Translations under genes and position numbers: made by a program
Assembly: GCA_021229015.1 (NCBI GenBank)
Contig: CM037788.1
Span: 38,712,024-38,776,023, forward strand
Direction of reading: 5' to 3'
Source of the DNA: Solen grandis
Taxonomy: Eukaryota; Mollusca; Bivalvia; Adapedonta; Solenidae
Length of the DNA stretch: 64,000 bases
Part shown: in pieces, positions 22,891-36,055 of the stretch
Layout: each line of letters begins with the position of its first letter
Position numbering within the stretch: the stretch's first letter is position 1
Notes under the pieces: generated by a model
Told to the model about the DNA's origin: nothing
Seen by the model: the letters and a program-made list of their open reading frames with translations, nothing else
Databases searched by the model: none

Positions 22891-23599
22891 ATTTACGTGA
22901 AGATACGTTATGTTATATAACGATAGTATTATATAGACTATAAAGCGCTATTTCCCTCTAAATCCCGATTCTGACATTTCAAAGATACTTTTCAGAGGCT
23001 TTTTGTTTAAATAATGCAATAGTTTTCATGTTTTACGTTCAAACCAAGATATTGCTTTTTGTAGGATTTGAGTGAAATATTTAAGTTGTACGAAATGTGT
23101 GTGAGTAGGTCGGTAATTTTGCTGCTTTCGCATGCGCACGTCCATGTGTGTATGGAAGGCAAATGATCAAGAAGAAAGGAAAACTCTAGACTTTGCGATC
23201 TCACAATCCCATTAATTTAGTTGTTTTGTTTTGGCAAGAATCGATCACATATTCCGAGGATAATAAATTTGTCCTCAAACTTAGTTATGGCAATTAAGAC
23301 AAGTTAGACAAATTCTTCTACTTCCTTCCTTAGACATAATGAGCAATACCTGCATGTTAAATGAAGTCTGCCTCAACACTCAAGTTTGCACTATTTATCC
23401 TAATGTACTGAGTCTGATTATCTTATCACCTTTATTTGATTTCGTCAACAGAAATCGTGTACAAAAATTTCTTAGATTGGTTTTATTATTCTCTTCCACA
23501 ATTGAATCTATTTTAGATGTGTCAGAACACTTGAGCATTAAAGTTAATTTCTGCAAATCCTTCTAAACGTACCAGTACTTTGCGCCTTATGATGATTGA

Positions 23600-23692
23600 A
23601 AGATGCTCGCTCGCAGCGGCAATCGAACACGCATCCATTGAAACCATAGTAACAGAAAACTACAACTTGGACCATAGCACCCTAGCAAGCCT
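23600..23692 (-). repeat. tRNA-like SINE head
   Basis: On the minus strand, TATGGTCCAAGTTGTAG (A-box-like) and GCGTGTTCGATTGCCGC (B-box-like) are about 45 bases apart. Probably a decayed SINE. Confidence 0.35.
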
Positions 23693-23999
23693 TTCAATAC
23701 AGTCTGTACGATTTTCAGTGAAAAAAGCATATCTCAATAGAGAATGCAATATTTTCTAGCATACCTTTAAATAGAAAGGTTTAAAAAGATATCTAAACAA
23801 TAAATTTTATACATTGTGGATTGACTATTAAGTAATACGATACCCCTTTTGAAACTAGAGCTATGACTGAATGTGATTAATATCGCCTCAAAATGCTTTG
23901 ATACAGGAGAAGCCAGACTCCGAGCGGAGCATAGATAAGAACCTGTATACATAGTATATTGGTTGTGATAGTAAGTTTAAGTAAGTTAAGTTTTTCTTT

Positions 24000-24575
24000 A
24001 AAGTGGATAGAGAGTCAATGGTTGTTTGGCACAGTAGTTTAAAAGTGTAGAGTTCTTGGACACTGCACTTCTCCTAGTCGCCATCTGTTTTCATTTTAAA
24101 TTTCAGGTAAATACCATGTATAAAATTCGAGTTATGTTCGGGACAAGAAAACAACATGGAACAAAGGGAGATAATTTTAAAAAGGGACCAGGTTGAGCTA
24201 CACTTCTTGGACACTGCAATTTTCCTAGTTACCATCTGTTGACATTTTAAGTTTCAAATCAATACCGTCTATAATTTTTGTGTTATATTCCAGACAAGGA
24301 AAGCAGGATTCAACAAAGAGAGATTATTCAAAAATGAGGACAGGGCAATAACTCTGTCATCCTAGAGATAAGTCAAGTAAATTTATGTCACTCATCTCTC
24401 CAGCTGATTATGAATGCACACACAAAATTTGAACTGAATCGGTTAAGAAATGTAGAAGAAGTTCGCGTCACAAGTTTTGGGGATGAACGGACAGACCAAC
24501 AAACCAAAAGACCAACAGATCGACAGACCGACTCCTATATACCCCCTCTCAAACTTCGTTTGCGTGGGTATAATA
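24000..24575 (+). mobile_element. Tandem-core element with TATACCCCC hairpin end
   Basis: Two or more core units of about 152 bp (TTCTTGGACACTGCA at 24053 and 24205, then GCCATCTGTT and GACAAGRAAAC). After the core come a GACAGACC-rich stretch and an end made of ACTCCTATATACCCCCTCTC and CGTGGGTATAATAA, which folds as a hairpin. The same end closes the element at 59420-59942. No protein is encoded. Confidence 0.65.
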
Positions 24576-25021
24576 AGAAATAGAAATTAGAAGCTAAACA
24601 TACATAATGTATAGAAAACCTCTATTTTCAAAAGGAAAGGGAAATTAACAGTACATACAAAAGTAATCGTATACCGACCGGTACTTGTACACTCTGAAGG
24701 TAATGTCCACCTGCACGTGTTTACTGATTTCTGACAACCGGATCTCCGATTAATATCACCTCATGGCAAGCAATTATTAATCAATCGCTACAGTACATGT
24801 ATTTTGATATAAAGCAATATCAAAGGGAAAGAGAAATGACGCTGAAAAAAATCCTTTAACTCTTCTTTTTTATCTATAAAATTGTGTTTAATGTGAATTA
24901 ATGGAAACCTTCATTTTGCTATAAATCAGGGTAGTTCAATTATTCCATTAATATGGTAAAATAAAACCTTGAAGTTTTGAGACATCAAACATAAGCGTGC
25001 TGTTTTAGATAATGATAACTG

Positions 25022-25234
25022 CCGACTTGACTATTTGAGTTTACCGTCGCTTCGACAGTATTTAAGTCACAAAGCGACGTACAGCTATAATCACAGGTGG
25101 AGGAAGACCCCGAATGCAAGGAGGCATCCGGGTAGAACCATCGATATACCGCAAGCCAGCTGGAAGGCTGACTCACATGAAATTCCGAATGACCCTGTCG
25201 GGATTCGAACCCACGCGGTGAGGGTCTGAGTTAG
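25022..25234 (-). mobile_element. SINE family A (5' end lost)
   Basis: Reads on the minus strand from GTGGGTTCGAATCCCGACAG through CCTTCCAGCTGGCTTGCGGT and GGATGCCTCCTTGCATTCGG to TACTGTCGAAGCGACGGTAA. B box intact; the A box part is missing. Confidence 0.85.
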
Positions 25235-26139
25235 TACACAAAACTTCATATAACAAAACAAAAATGACTTTCTTGTCAAAGCATTTTCCCCAGGTGAAGT
25301 GAACTTGAAAACTAGGCATTATTTCCACCTCAAAACCAAACCACATAAACTAACACTAACCCTAATCCCAACCTTTTAGCTTAACCAAAATACTGAAAAA
25401 GACAAACCGACGTATTCCATCCATTGAGTTGCCTCTGGACGTCTTTCTCTTAACGTCGAACAAAGTAATTTTAGTCCTACAAAGTATCTACTAGTTTCCT
25501 GTTTGCACAATAAAGCATAGAAAACAAAGAAGTTTGATTACATTTCATAAACATATCACAGTTTGGAATGAAAAAAAAAGTTGTTGTTTTTTTTTCATAC
25601 AGAGGGTGTTTTGTCGTATGGGGTCAGATGAACTGGGTCCCTGAAGTTTAGAAGTGCTCGTACTGAGGAAATTATGATAACAAGAATATGCCAATATCAA
25701 GTCATGCACCTATCTCTGTAGAGTCAAAAAAGGCCACTGTTGAATAATATAAAGAGAATAAGAAAAGAATTCCCCTGCAATCTCAATTAAAACTTGCCCA
25801 TGGTTAGAGACATATGTAATTACGAATCGTGTGCCAATAACTTATGTTCCAGGCGATGTACCCTCTGGCGCCGTTTTACCATGATCAAATGGGTGGCGAT
25901 TCTTAGAAACTGATGGTATCGAACAGCTTGCCAGTAACTTTCTGACTCATAATTAGCTTGTCTCACATCATGAGAAATCAACAGTTGCAAGTCCGACTTT
26001 CAATCGAGATACACGTGTTTATTCCTTTTCTTCTCTATAGAAAAAAAAATACGTCGATTGGACGATAAGTTCTGAAGACTTATACTAAACCATCTCGGCA
26101 GTTTCTGGGTCAGACCAGCACCTGGCGCCTTACATATCC

Positions 26140-26214
26140 TTGCCCCTAAAGGTGTTCGAATCCATAAGCCTCGGATCAGCAGTCGGGTATGTTACTACTG
26201 GACCACAGAGGGCC
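26140..26214 (-). repeat. tRNA-like SINE head
   Basis: Minus strand: CTGTGGTCCAGTAGTAACAT with A-box-like TGGTCCAGTAG, then ATGGATTCGAACACC as B box. The head is similar to other SINE heads in the window and the body is not traceable. Confidence 0.45.
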
Positions 26215-26488
26215 TTGAATTCTTTATCATATACAGAAAGAATGAAATGTTAATAAATATACCACCGGGATATTTTTATGCGCATTCTCCATCGTGACAC
26301 TTTTCGTGCCTTCCTATTGCGTGCAGTCTACAAAGCTTTGATGAAGCCTTGTGGAATTTTGTACACAAGTATGTTGGCAGACGTCAGTCAAATCTCTTTT
26401 TCTAAGTTTTTTTTAAGAGTTATGACCCCTGCATAGACATTTTGACATATGTCTGATATTGTGGAGTCGGGCCAATATAGTATGTGTA

Positions 26489-26615
26489 TTAAGATAACCA
26501 ATCATTATAAAGTTTTAATAATGCTCCTTAAAATGCTTAAAAAGACAGTTCGGATGCAAGCATTCATTGAATAGGAGGTGTAGGTTCTTTTGCTCAAAGT
26601 CTATAAAGGCTTATT
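26489..26615. mobile_element. MITE-like, family M1 (partial)
   Basis: Contains GGATGCAAGCATTCATTGA and GTTCTTTTGCTCAAAGTCTA TAAAGGCTT, both shared with the copy at 40143. The left end TTAAGATAACCAATCATTAT is a degraded inverted end. Confidence 0.55.
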
Positions 26616-27070
26616 TATTATAAACATTAATTTTACAATGTATGCTTCGTCGACGTGTTAACTGTGATTATACCGGAATGTTGAAGAATTGTTGGCCTTT
26701 TGGGGATATAACATTTCTTCCGAAAATTAAGGATAAATTTTAAAGTTGTTCTCTCCCTTGAATGTTATGATACTCATTTTAATAACTCACCAGCAGATTA
26801 ATTGTTGCTTTGAAACACTGAACACCAACATTGTTCAGGGAAGGAACTTGGTGGGATATTCATATAGCCATAAACTTGAGCAGAAATTCTTTGGATAAGG
26901 AATGCGTAAATAATTCAAAGGTTTGATGCACCATAACAGCACTAAGGCATTTAAAATTGAAAGTGCCAATCATTACTGAAAAGTGCACACTCTTTGTGGC
27001 ACATATAAAATCCAATCGGTGTGTGCAACATTTATTAGCGAATTGATATACGATTATTTTAGTATAAGGG

Positions 27071-27190
27071 ATGACAAGGGCGCCGTGGTAACGTGAATGA
27101 AATCGGATCCGAAGGGTGAAGGTTCGAACCACGTTTAAGCCGCTGGTTTTTGTGGCCATCCTAGGCGCAAAGTACTGGTCCAGCACAAGA
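27071..27190 (+). repeat. tRNA-like SINE head
   Basis: GGCGCCGTGGTAACGTGAAT then GAAGGTTCGAACCACGT (good B box). A related GGTGGCGCTATGGTAGCATG start occurs at 53606. Confidence 0.45.
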
Positions 27191-28589
27191 ACCGCAGAAA
27201 GGGATTAGTTGTTAATTATAATATTGTGTTCACAAATCGACGTAAAATAAACATGCTGATATAAATGAACTAAATATATTGAATCAATCTTGCGTCTATT
27301 TCGAATTATTTCATGCATACTAATGTGTTGATTTTACATTTCTGATGTAGTCAGAATAGAGGGTTTGATTTGTTATATGCATATTAGTACATAGCGCTGA
27401 AATATAGAAATATTCCAATCGAAATTGTAAACATGTGCTTGACAGATACATTTCGTAATTCCTCCCTCGTGTATTGACTGAAATAAGATTCTGAAATTGT
27501 TGGTTGGTTTTAACTTCCCACTGAGAGTATTTCAGACATTTCAAAAAAAGGATATAATTCTAATATACTTGTATTCAGTCTGAGTAATTATTGCTGTTTT
27601 GTATGTTAAATTTTTAATGTGTAGCAACGGCGATCGAATGATCTCTAAAATCATAAGGTTTCATACTGGCCACGCTCATTGTCGTTTGGGAAGGTATACA
27701 TAGAGTGGTCATTTTGCAATAACTTTGGGTCGAAAAAATGAATCTCCCAAATGCAAGTCTTGCAGAGTGTGAAATAATATTGAACTCTTTGGTATAGAGG
27801 AGCGGGATAAGATAGGGTCATCTGAGCAAAGCATATACAAATGTACCTGAACTAGTACCAATCATTTTTGTGAAGTGTCGTTCATTTCCAACCTGGGGTT
27901 TTAGAAATAAAGGGTGCACAAGAAGACAACGAAGGGAAATAACTCTGAATACAGTTAACTATACTGTAAATATTATTTTTCGAAGACATTAAGTTTTGTT
28001 ATATCCGTACGGTATTGAAGCAATGTCGAGGATGCGTATATTATTGATTCATGATCTGAAAATGTAAGATCTCCTATAGGAAAAAATTTCGTGAGGGTTA
28101 ATTCCGTCTACGAAATCAACGAATTTTTAGGGACTACAAAATAAAATTTGAGTATGTCAACGATGAACATAACAAGGCTGGTACCGATCGCCACTTTGAC
28201 CATGCATCAACTTTCATGTTACGTTGGAATCCCTGCATCTTCGTTTTGCAGGGGTATAAAACTGAAGAACACCAAGCGACATCTTTTGCAATACCGTCTT
28301 TCCCCGCTATACCGCTAGTTGATTCCTGTATCTCCCTAATTCACTTTATGAAGTGGGAAAATAATTAGTTTGCACAGTAACTGACCATATATTGTGTTGC
28401 TGGTCTTTGTGCAAGTTTCAGGACAAAAATATTAGATAATTTACTCAGAAGCAAGCTAGACTCTGGCAACATTTGATTAGCGACATTCGGAATAACTCTC
28501 AGCTGTACTAAAGTAAGGATGGAGGGAGAAAAATATACACATACACTATAGTGAAATTACTAAACGAGGCGTAATTATAGTTTTCTCGT

Positions 28590-28690
28590 TTCAGTAATGT
28601 TGCCTTCTGGTGTTTACTGGTCACGTGCATGAACATGGTGTTTCCATGACAACGAGGAGAATCAATTTACATTAAAAAAAACTGTACAAC
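28590..28690 (+). repeat. Dispersed repeat (GTCACGTGC family)
   Basis: GGTCACGTGCATGAACATGG then TGTTTCCATGACAACGA, matched at 31060-31100 by AGTCACGTGCGTGGTTATGG then TGTTTCTACAGCAACGA. Nature unknown; two copies in the window. Confidence 0.5.
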
Positions 28691-29385
28691 GCAACGCATT
28701 CTAGCATTAAATGCACGGAGAACAGACGATATCTATTTCGTCTTCTGTCGGCTGCAACTAAAACCTTTTCATGAAAACAAAGATTTTCAGATAAGAAAGC
28801 TCTTTCAGATAAAGCATTAAATTTTGAATGTAAAACATTCTGAAAAAGCCCCCCCCCCCCCCAAAAAAAAAAGTAAGTAACACATCTAAATTTGTGTATT
28901 TGTGTTACATGTTACTGTAGTTACATGGCTAGTCTTCTTATACATCAGTACTAGCATAGTATGATACTCTCTGGATAAAACTCTCCACGAAATCAACGAA
29001 CATTAATATCCCACGAAAACGAGTGATATTACAGAACTTCTTATTGCTTTCATCAATGTAGACATAATAACGTTACCGGAAGTTGCGTTAGTTCCGCTTA
29101 ATAATCGAGATACGAAAATGAATAAATTGTCACTCAAACGGAAATTCAATTTTAAAACTAGAAAGCAATTTACAAATAATATTTAATCTGTAAGCCCCGC
29201 TGAGCGTATATAATTTTCAATTTAAAAATAGATCGATAATACTCTTAAACTTCTTAGCCGTTACAGAAATATTAATTTTGTCATATAAATTTCAATGAAT
29301 ATTCAGTCAAAATGAACCATAAGTGACATACGTAGATGGTGCAAGCTGATTTTTGTATTTATTATTTTTATTTCAATTTTTACTT

Positions 29386-29456
29386 TTTTATAATAATAAT
29401 AAAAATATTAAAAATAATAATAATAATATATTATTATTATTATTATTATTATTATT
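29386..29456. repeat. AAT/TTA microsatellite
   Basis: AATAATAAAAATATT passing into a run of about 10 TTA units: the two halves are complementary and could form a hairpin. Confidence 0.9.
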
Positions 29457-29494
29457 TTATCATCATATCATTGTATTATTATTGGAATGCGAGG

Positions 29495-29700
29495 TCCAAG
29501 CTCATGAGAAAGCGGTCGTTGTTTTTTATGGGATTTTCGTCATGTAACCGGAAGGCCGTTGGTACGATGCCAACTTTCATTAAACTGGAACTGGTACGTT
29601 CTCGCTTCGCACGCAGCGTATACTGGTGGCTCCAGGACTGGTTGGCATAGCTACGGGATAATGTGACTGGATGAATTAATAGCAACCTTCAGTGTTAAGC
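29495..29700 (+). mobile_element. SINE family B, diverged
   Basis: Head with GGTACGATGCC-like B box near 29562, then CTGGTGGCTCCAGGACTGGT TGGC and CGGGATAATGTGACTGGATG, as in the copies at 36553 and 47457 (reverse). Confidence 0.55.
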
Positions 29701-30044
29701 GTTTGGCGCGAGGGAACCAGCTAAAATAGAAAGTATAGTATAAAGGTGCCTACAGCATTCATCATTGAGCCAGTGCATTGTATCTGAAATAATTCAATTT
29801 CTTGGCTGATAGGTCTTATTTGGATATTTGAACCCAACATTTTTTTTTTTAATTTTAGAACATATGCATCAACGAAATTGCACATCATTGCCTACAAAAC
29901 AGATTCAGCAAAATTTGTTGTCAACGTAAAAAGCAAAAAAAAAAAAGTTATACGTACTATTTAAAGTATTTGCCAAATATTCTCATGGAATGTTCAATTA
30001 TCGACTGGTTCTATTTTCAGTATTTAAAATATTTTGATGACTTG

Positions 30045-30279
30045 ACTTGACAATTTGAGTTTACCGTCGCTTCGACAGTGTTTCAGTCATATAGCGATAT
30101 CCAGCTAATTACAGGTGGAAGAAGACCCCGAATGCACGGAGGCATCCGGGTAGAACCACCGACCTACCGCAAGCCGGCTGGAAGGCTTCCTCACACGAAA
30201 ATCCGAATGTCCCTGCCGAGATTCGAACCTGAATGAGTGTTAAAGTCAGCGACTTTCCCCTCTCGGCCACGGAGGCCCC
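30045..30279 (-). mobile_element. SINE family A, full-length
   Basis: Minus strand: GGGGCCTCCGTGGCCGAGAG (A box), GGTTCGAATCTCGGCAGGG (B box), CCAGCCGGCTTGCGGTAGGT, GCCTCCGTGCATTCGGGG, ending CGAAGCGACGGTAAACTCAA. This is one of the clearest copies for defining the family. Confidence 0.9.
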
Positions 30280-31339
30280 AATTATTTTGATTCAGATACT
30301 TCAAGTTTTGTGAAATTACTTGTACTCTGACCAGATAGTTCAATAATTGTAAATACTGTACTTAAGTAAGTACAATATTTAGAATCAATTAACACACGAA
30401 ACACGACTTACTTAAATGTGTGAGTCCAGGGAAAAACGTTTGATGATAATGATATCTAAATGGAAATCAATAAATATATGATAAAACAAAAATATTTTTG
30501 TGATAGTAACATTCCTGGCTATATTGGGTGTAACGAGTAACGATTGCACGAAGACTTAACGAGGTTCAATTTCTACCAACCTTACTTAGCGCTAAGAAAT
30601 ATTTAAATATTTAGAGTCGAATTTCATCATTTTTAATCTCTGATAAATATACCCGAATATTTCATTTCTTGGCAAATATGGTGAATTATTAAGGTAAAAT
30701 TAATGTATCTCAATTTAGTCATATACTTGAATATCAAATATTAGAGAATAAAAAATGATGCAATTCGCCTCCAAGTATTTCAGTTTTACTTGGTGCTAAG
30801 TATTTTTGTTGAGATTTGAGCGAGGTACCTTTATGCACTCGATTTCTAGTAGCCGGAAGTTGTTATACGACAGCGACGATAAACACAAAAACCGACCCCG
30901 AATCTCAGGATTTATTTTAAAAAATAATTAAGAAGATTCAAATGTTCAGATGATTTTTTACTACTGTTTATAAGAAAAAGACCCCTAGTTACAAAATCTC
31001 AGACATCGAGCTTAATTTGATTTTAGTGTTGCCAGGATTGTTTTCTAAAGGCGTTTTCTAGTCACGTGCGTGGTTATGGTGTTTCTACAGCAACGAATAA
31101 ATTCAATTTGCGTCATAGACGACACCATGGTGATGATGATTAAGTTTGTCGTCTGCCGTCTCCCGAAAAGCAATGAAATTATTCCAATTCTCTGAAATGA
31201 ATGTAATTCCAGAACATGGCATAATTTGAATATCTATTTGATAACTATTGAAATATATTTAGATTCCAAGAAAAAAAGATAAAAAAGGAGTCCGTAACAC
31301 AAAGTCTCTGTAAAATACATTAAAAAGTATTAAAAAAAA

Positions 31340-31860
31340 ACTTCATATGTGAAAAGATCTCATTGAGGGGGAGTGCAGTTACCAAGAACCATAACTCTCT
31401 GTTGGTAATTTTGGAGTTATTGTCCTTGAAAATGTTCATACCTAATTCAGTATCCGGACCTTAACACAAAAAGTATAATGGATATCAAGATGAAACATCA
31501 TATGTGAATAGATCTCATTGAAGGGGGGGGGGGGGGGGGGCAGTGACCAAGAACCATAACTCTATTGCATAATTTTGGAGTTATTGCCCCTTGTAACTGT
31601 TTATACTTAATATTTGTCTGGACTACAACTCAAAAAACGTATAAAAGCTTTCAACATGAAATTTAATATGTTGATAGATCTCATTGATGGGGAGTGCAGT
31701 GACCAAGAACCATAATTCTCTGTTGCATAATTTTTGCGTTATTGCCCTTTGTAAATTATCATACTTAATTTTTGTCCGGCTTGTAACTCAAAAAGTGTCA
31801 AAAGGTATCAAAATGAAACTTCATATGTGGATAGATTTCATTTAGGGGATGTGCAATGAC
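31340..31860. repeat. Tandem-core element, four units of about 155 bp
   Basis: GATCTCATTGA plus a G-rich run recurs at about 31358, 31511, 31678 and 31832. Each is followed by GTGCAGTGACCAAGAACCAT, AACTCTNTGTTG, TTTTGGAGTTATTGCCC and ATGAAACTTCATATG. A single related unit with its CTTCCCGAAGGGGGAGCAT head lies at 44440-44670. A run of 16 G falls at 31526. Confidence 0.8.
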
Positions 31861-32207
31861 CATGTCTCTGACCTACATGTTAATTGTATTAAAATCCCAT
31901 AGACAAAGCGGCATGAGGGGGTATTTTCGCCATGACAATGGCAGTTCTGGTTATTTTTGCATTTTTTTTTTTCAGCCGCAGAAAAGAAGAAATAAACTAC
32001 CCGTTAAAATAACCTGCTATGTACATATAGGATCTGGCATGAATTGTTATTTCATATCAAATTTTTCTAAACGATTTCATGAAAATGTTATTAAGCGAGC
32101 TTCTGCTCACAGCCAAAGAACGTGCAATGTAAAAAGTTACCTTTGGGAACAGCTTAAAACGAGTTACCTGATAACAAATATTAAACTTTAATTAAAAGCA
32201 ATACCTT

Positions 32208-32411
32208 ATGAAATTATTCTGTTTAGTAGTGACGGCAACGTGGCTCCTCGTGTGGAAGGAAACCAGCGAGGCCGGAAATTACCATAGTGTCCGATCGGAC
32301 AACCGAATACCGTTTTACAAACAACTTTTGACCGACCAAGGATGGAACCCGGTTTGCTTTTCAGAAATAAGTTTGATAAGATTCTTAAAACCTATTGACT
32401 ACTCCGTGTAA
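32208..32411 (+). CDS. Putative small secreted protein, 67 residues (unrecognised)
   Basis: Opens MKLFCLVVTATWLLVWKETS then EA: a clear signal peptide with likely cleavage after SEA. The mature part (GNYHSVRSDNRIPFYKQLLT to FLKPIDYSV) is about 45 residues with one Cys and no dibasic processing site. The codons look coding-like and less AT-rich than the flanks. The stop overlaps a possible donor (GTAATT at 32408), and an acceptor TTCTGTATTTTAG follows at 32628, so a second short exon is possible. No family is recognised; it could be the first exon of a larger secreted gene. Confidence 0.45.
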   Translation: MKLFCLVVTATWLLVWKETSEAGNYHSVRSDNRIPFYKQLLTDQGWNPVCFSEISLIRFLKPIDYSV

Positions 32412-32879
32412 TTATGCACTGTATGGATGCCATGAAGTTCAGTGTATTAATTTGTTCACGAAATGATAATGCCTAATTAAACAATTAGCTAGTTAATTAT
32501 ACGCGCATTGAAGAAAAATTCGTTTTAAAGAAGGGAATCTCTTTCATACAATATAAATGATTTTGGTTTTAAAGCAATATGAGTGTGTTAAAATGAAATT
32601 AAGTAAACTATTGATTTCTGTATTTTAGCAGTCTTTGCCACAGGCAATTTTGGTCCGGTAATAAAGGAAACAAAGAATACGCGCGTTGAGAAGGCAGACA
32701 CGTTTGAATGATGTGTCAGGTAATATGAAGATATCAGCCAAAGCAGAGGAACCTATTAGGGAAGACAGGAGATCTAATGAGATCACTGACAAACTGAAAG
32801 CTGCGACATAATGGTTATTAGATAGCAAATAATAATGATAAAGGCAACATTTCTTGACTGAGCATACATAATGCAAATG

Positions 32880-33406
32880 TATATTTTTTCGTTGAAATTA
32901 AAATTTCGACGTTCGCCCATAAACGGTTGTTCGTGGGAAAGCTAATTCGTGGATTCATTACACTGTAGCATCATTATTTTAAAGTCCCATTATATTTCCT
33001 AATGGATCAATATTCATGAAAAAGAAAATATAAAATAACATTGACATAGTGTAGACTAACACAAAAGTATAAAATATGCAAATATCTTCTGTAAAATAAC
33101 AGTGAAACGCATTGAAAATGTTGATCAAATATTTTGGATAGATGTAAGAATTCTCTCATTGTTTACATTTTGCATTGTCGAATATTCCCGAAGACAGTCT
33201 GTAATCGGAAATAATTTGCCGTCGAATCATATTTTGTTTTATGCTACGTCATCAATGTAAGCATACGTAATTCGTTAACGTAGAGATACGGAATGTCTAT
33301 GGATATTTGACGAAGATATACCGAATGCGCAAATTAGTTATTATTGTAAACAATTGAATGAATGACAACACTTAGTGTCCCACGAAAATTAATGAATTTA
33401 CAGTAT
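32880..33406. mobile_element. Fragments of MITE family M2
   Basis: CGTGGATTCATTACACTGTA near 32948 and CACGAAAATTAATGAATTTA CAGTA ending at 33404 both match the M2 terminus. They may be two separate decayed copies. No coding signal lies between. Confidence 0.45.
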
Positions 33407-35630
33407 TCGTATACATTTGTTTTTTTCTGTAAAAAGTATAGACTCTAGTCTCTACTCTATAGCCAAGATATTTTTCATTAATTAGTTTATGTTTAGCTGT
33501 GATGTTTGATCAAAATCAGACTAACTGCCATTCGGATTAACCCCATTTTTTTTTAAAGCGAACTAAGTAATGCTTCAATTACATGACTTGTCGCTGAATC
33601 AAATAAAGGTTTGCTTCTCGACAGCTTTATTAGAGCAGCAATCTGATACCTCTAAAAACCTGATACATTCACCAGTCCCCACATCTTCTGGTAGAAACCC
33701 GACATTTACATTTACTTCCATTGTGATGTATAAGCAACATCAGCTATTGATCACATGACATCACGTCATATAGCAATTACCATACATAACTGATGTTTTG
33801 ATGCAGTTTGAGGAGGTACATTTTCCTTAAAGCTTTAATTTTTCCAACTGGTGTCACCCCAAATGGCTACGCATAACGAAACTTTGGCTTCTTGGGTCTA
33901 CTCTTAACTTTACTAACGCAGTCCTGGGAAAATGATCTGCCTCCAAATATAGTAAAACCTTATGTACAGTCCATGTGACTATATAAGGACTATTAAGATC
34001 ACACATTTTAAGACCCTGTTCTCGTCTATACTGCTTAATTTGACTCATTCAACAGACCACCTCATTATTACGAACAGCTGACTTTGGTCGTATTATTGAT
34101 GTTTTACTTTGGATAAATAAATCAATATAATGAATCACGTATACTTAACGATGTAAACTGTATTTATGAACATTCCTGTGAGCATTTTCCGACTATTGTG
34201 GCTATTCGAGACCTATTCGAATTCCCCGTTGTGGAATGCAGTAAAATCTTCATTGTACGACCATAAGACAACAATCAGCAAGGTGGTCTGATTATCGTGT
34301 CAAGTTCAGCCGTATAAACGGGAACTTTGGTCTTAACAGCGAAGATGTCCTTATATTTAGGCGGTCTTTGTCTGAGATTTGACTGTACATTGTTTCACAC
34401 CATAGAGAAACAGACCTGGGAAGAAATTATCTTCAGAGCAAAAAAATCGAATATCCGAACCTTGCGATTATTCGAACATCTCAATTTTCCGTAAGTCCTT
34501 AGAATTTTGCAAATATATTGCATTCAGAAGGACCAAAGCAAAATTATACATGACTATGACTGAAAATTGATTAGCGCATACAATAAACATTTCTAAAGAG
34601 GAGTCTCGTGTTTTATCTTAGCAAATATGTTTGTATAGAAACACGAAACGTTTATTTCCTCAAATCCGATACAACGCTCGAGACGCTATTGTCGTTAAAA
34701 TGCAAATTCTACCACTATTTTCTTTCCGGTTAAACTTCCAGACAGTGTGTCAACTAACAACACATAATCCTCTTGGTTTTCTTAAAATCTTTGAAAAGGC
34801 AGTCTTTGGGGGTTCACTAAACTGTTTCGTCGCCATTTTTTCTGTGTTTATACATGAACTGAAATTGTTGACATTTAGCATCAAACTTCTTCCACGGAAA
34901 TTACTACATTAACATTACATACCAAAGGAACACAATTTACAACATGGATATGAAGCGATTCTAACCATATGGTAAATCAAGTAGCGATATTACAAGGCAT
35001 GCACGCGTGTCTATGCGTGTGTCAAATGTGAAAACAAGATGCACCCATTATTTTTATCAAAAGATGCCTTTTCTATTTGAAATCTTATTGAAATCCAATC
35101 GTCGACTCGTTTTATTATTATAAGATATGATTTGATGTATTTGATACTAATATGTTACATTAGTTGAGTTCATTTTATTGCGTCATCCTCAACAAAACCA
35201 TCATAACAACAATAAAAACAACAACAACAAAGTCGACATCATCATATCCATAATCATCAGCCTCAGACACTGTCAATAAAATCCAACTTGAATCGACACA
35301 AAGATGCAACATCATTTTTGCCTAGAGCGTTGTCTGTAGGTGCCAACGCTATAAATGTTTTATGTGAATCCCACAAACACGATTTCCTTTCGTCATATGA
35401 AGTTCTTATCAGATAACGCGCGTTATTCAGAAATCGTTGAAAGAGTTTCAAAGAAAACCAAAACTGACCCCAAGCCCCTTCCTTTAGAAATCGTCTTTAT
35501 ATCGTATTTGTTATATAACGTCATATATATCGTTGTTTTCAGCTACATTCTGGACCTACTTTACAAAAAGTCTGGTTCATTCACAGCGCAGTCATTCACG
35601 CAATTTACTGTGTTCGGTCATATATGACAG
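33407..35630. other. Non-genic stretch
   Basis: No exon with recognisable product on either strand. Frames at 34631-34912 and 35355-35627 (90-93 codons) lack start context, splice partners and family resemblance. Confidence 0.55.
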
Positions 35631-35635
35631 AAAAT

Positions 35636-35757
35636 ATGGCATGACTTGTAATTTCATATCATATTGTACTGAACTCGTTCATGAAAAGTTATTAAGCTTG
35701 CCAGAGGTTCTCATGGTAACATTTTCATGAATTTGATATGAAATGACAAGTCATTTT
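35636..35757. mobile_element. Small palindromic MITE-like element
   Basis: GGCATGACTTGTAATTTCAT on the left is inverted on the right as GATATGAAATGACAAGTCAT. A related single end (GGCATGAATTGTTATTTCAT) lies at 32036. Confidence 0.5.
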
Positions 35758-36055
35758 GCTAACTCCCGCGTATATCAAACTCCCGTCTATATGAAACACC
35801 CGGATTATCAAACTCAAAGATACATCAAATTCTCAACTATACCAAACACACGGATATTCAAAACAACTCCAATGTATCAAACCCAATTATATATATCGAA
35901 TGCTTTGGTATGTTAAACTCTCAACTATTTCAAACTCATTGATATTTCAAACCATCCATGGTATCAAACGCTCGATTATATGAAACTCCCGGATATATCA
36001 AACTATCTGGTATATCAAACTATCAAATATATGAAACTCTCTGTTATTTCGAACT
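35757..36055. repeat. Degenerate 17-bp minisatellite
   Basis: About 17 units of TATATCAAACTCCCGGA with variants (TATATGAAACACCCGGA, TACATCAAATTCTCAAC). Units are 16-18 bp and strongly diverged, so the array is old. Confidence 0.8.
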
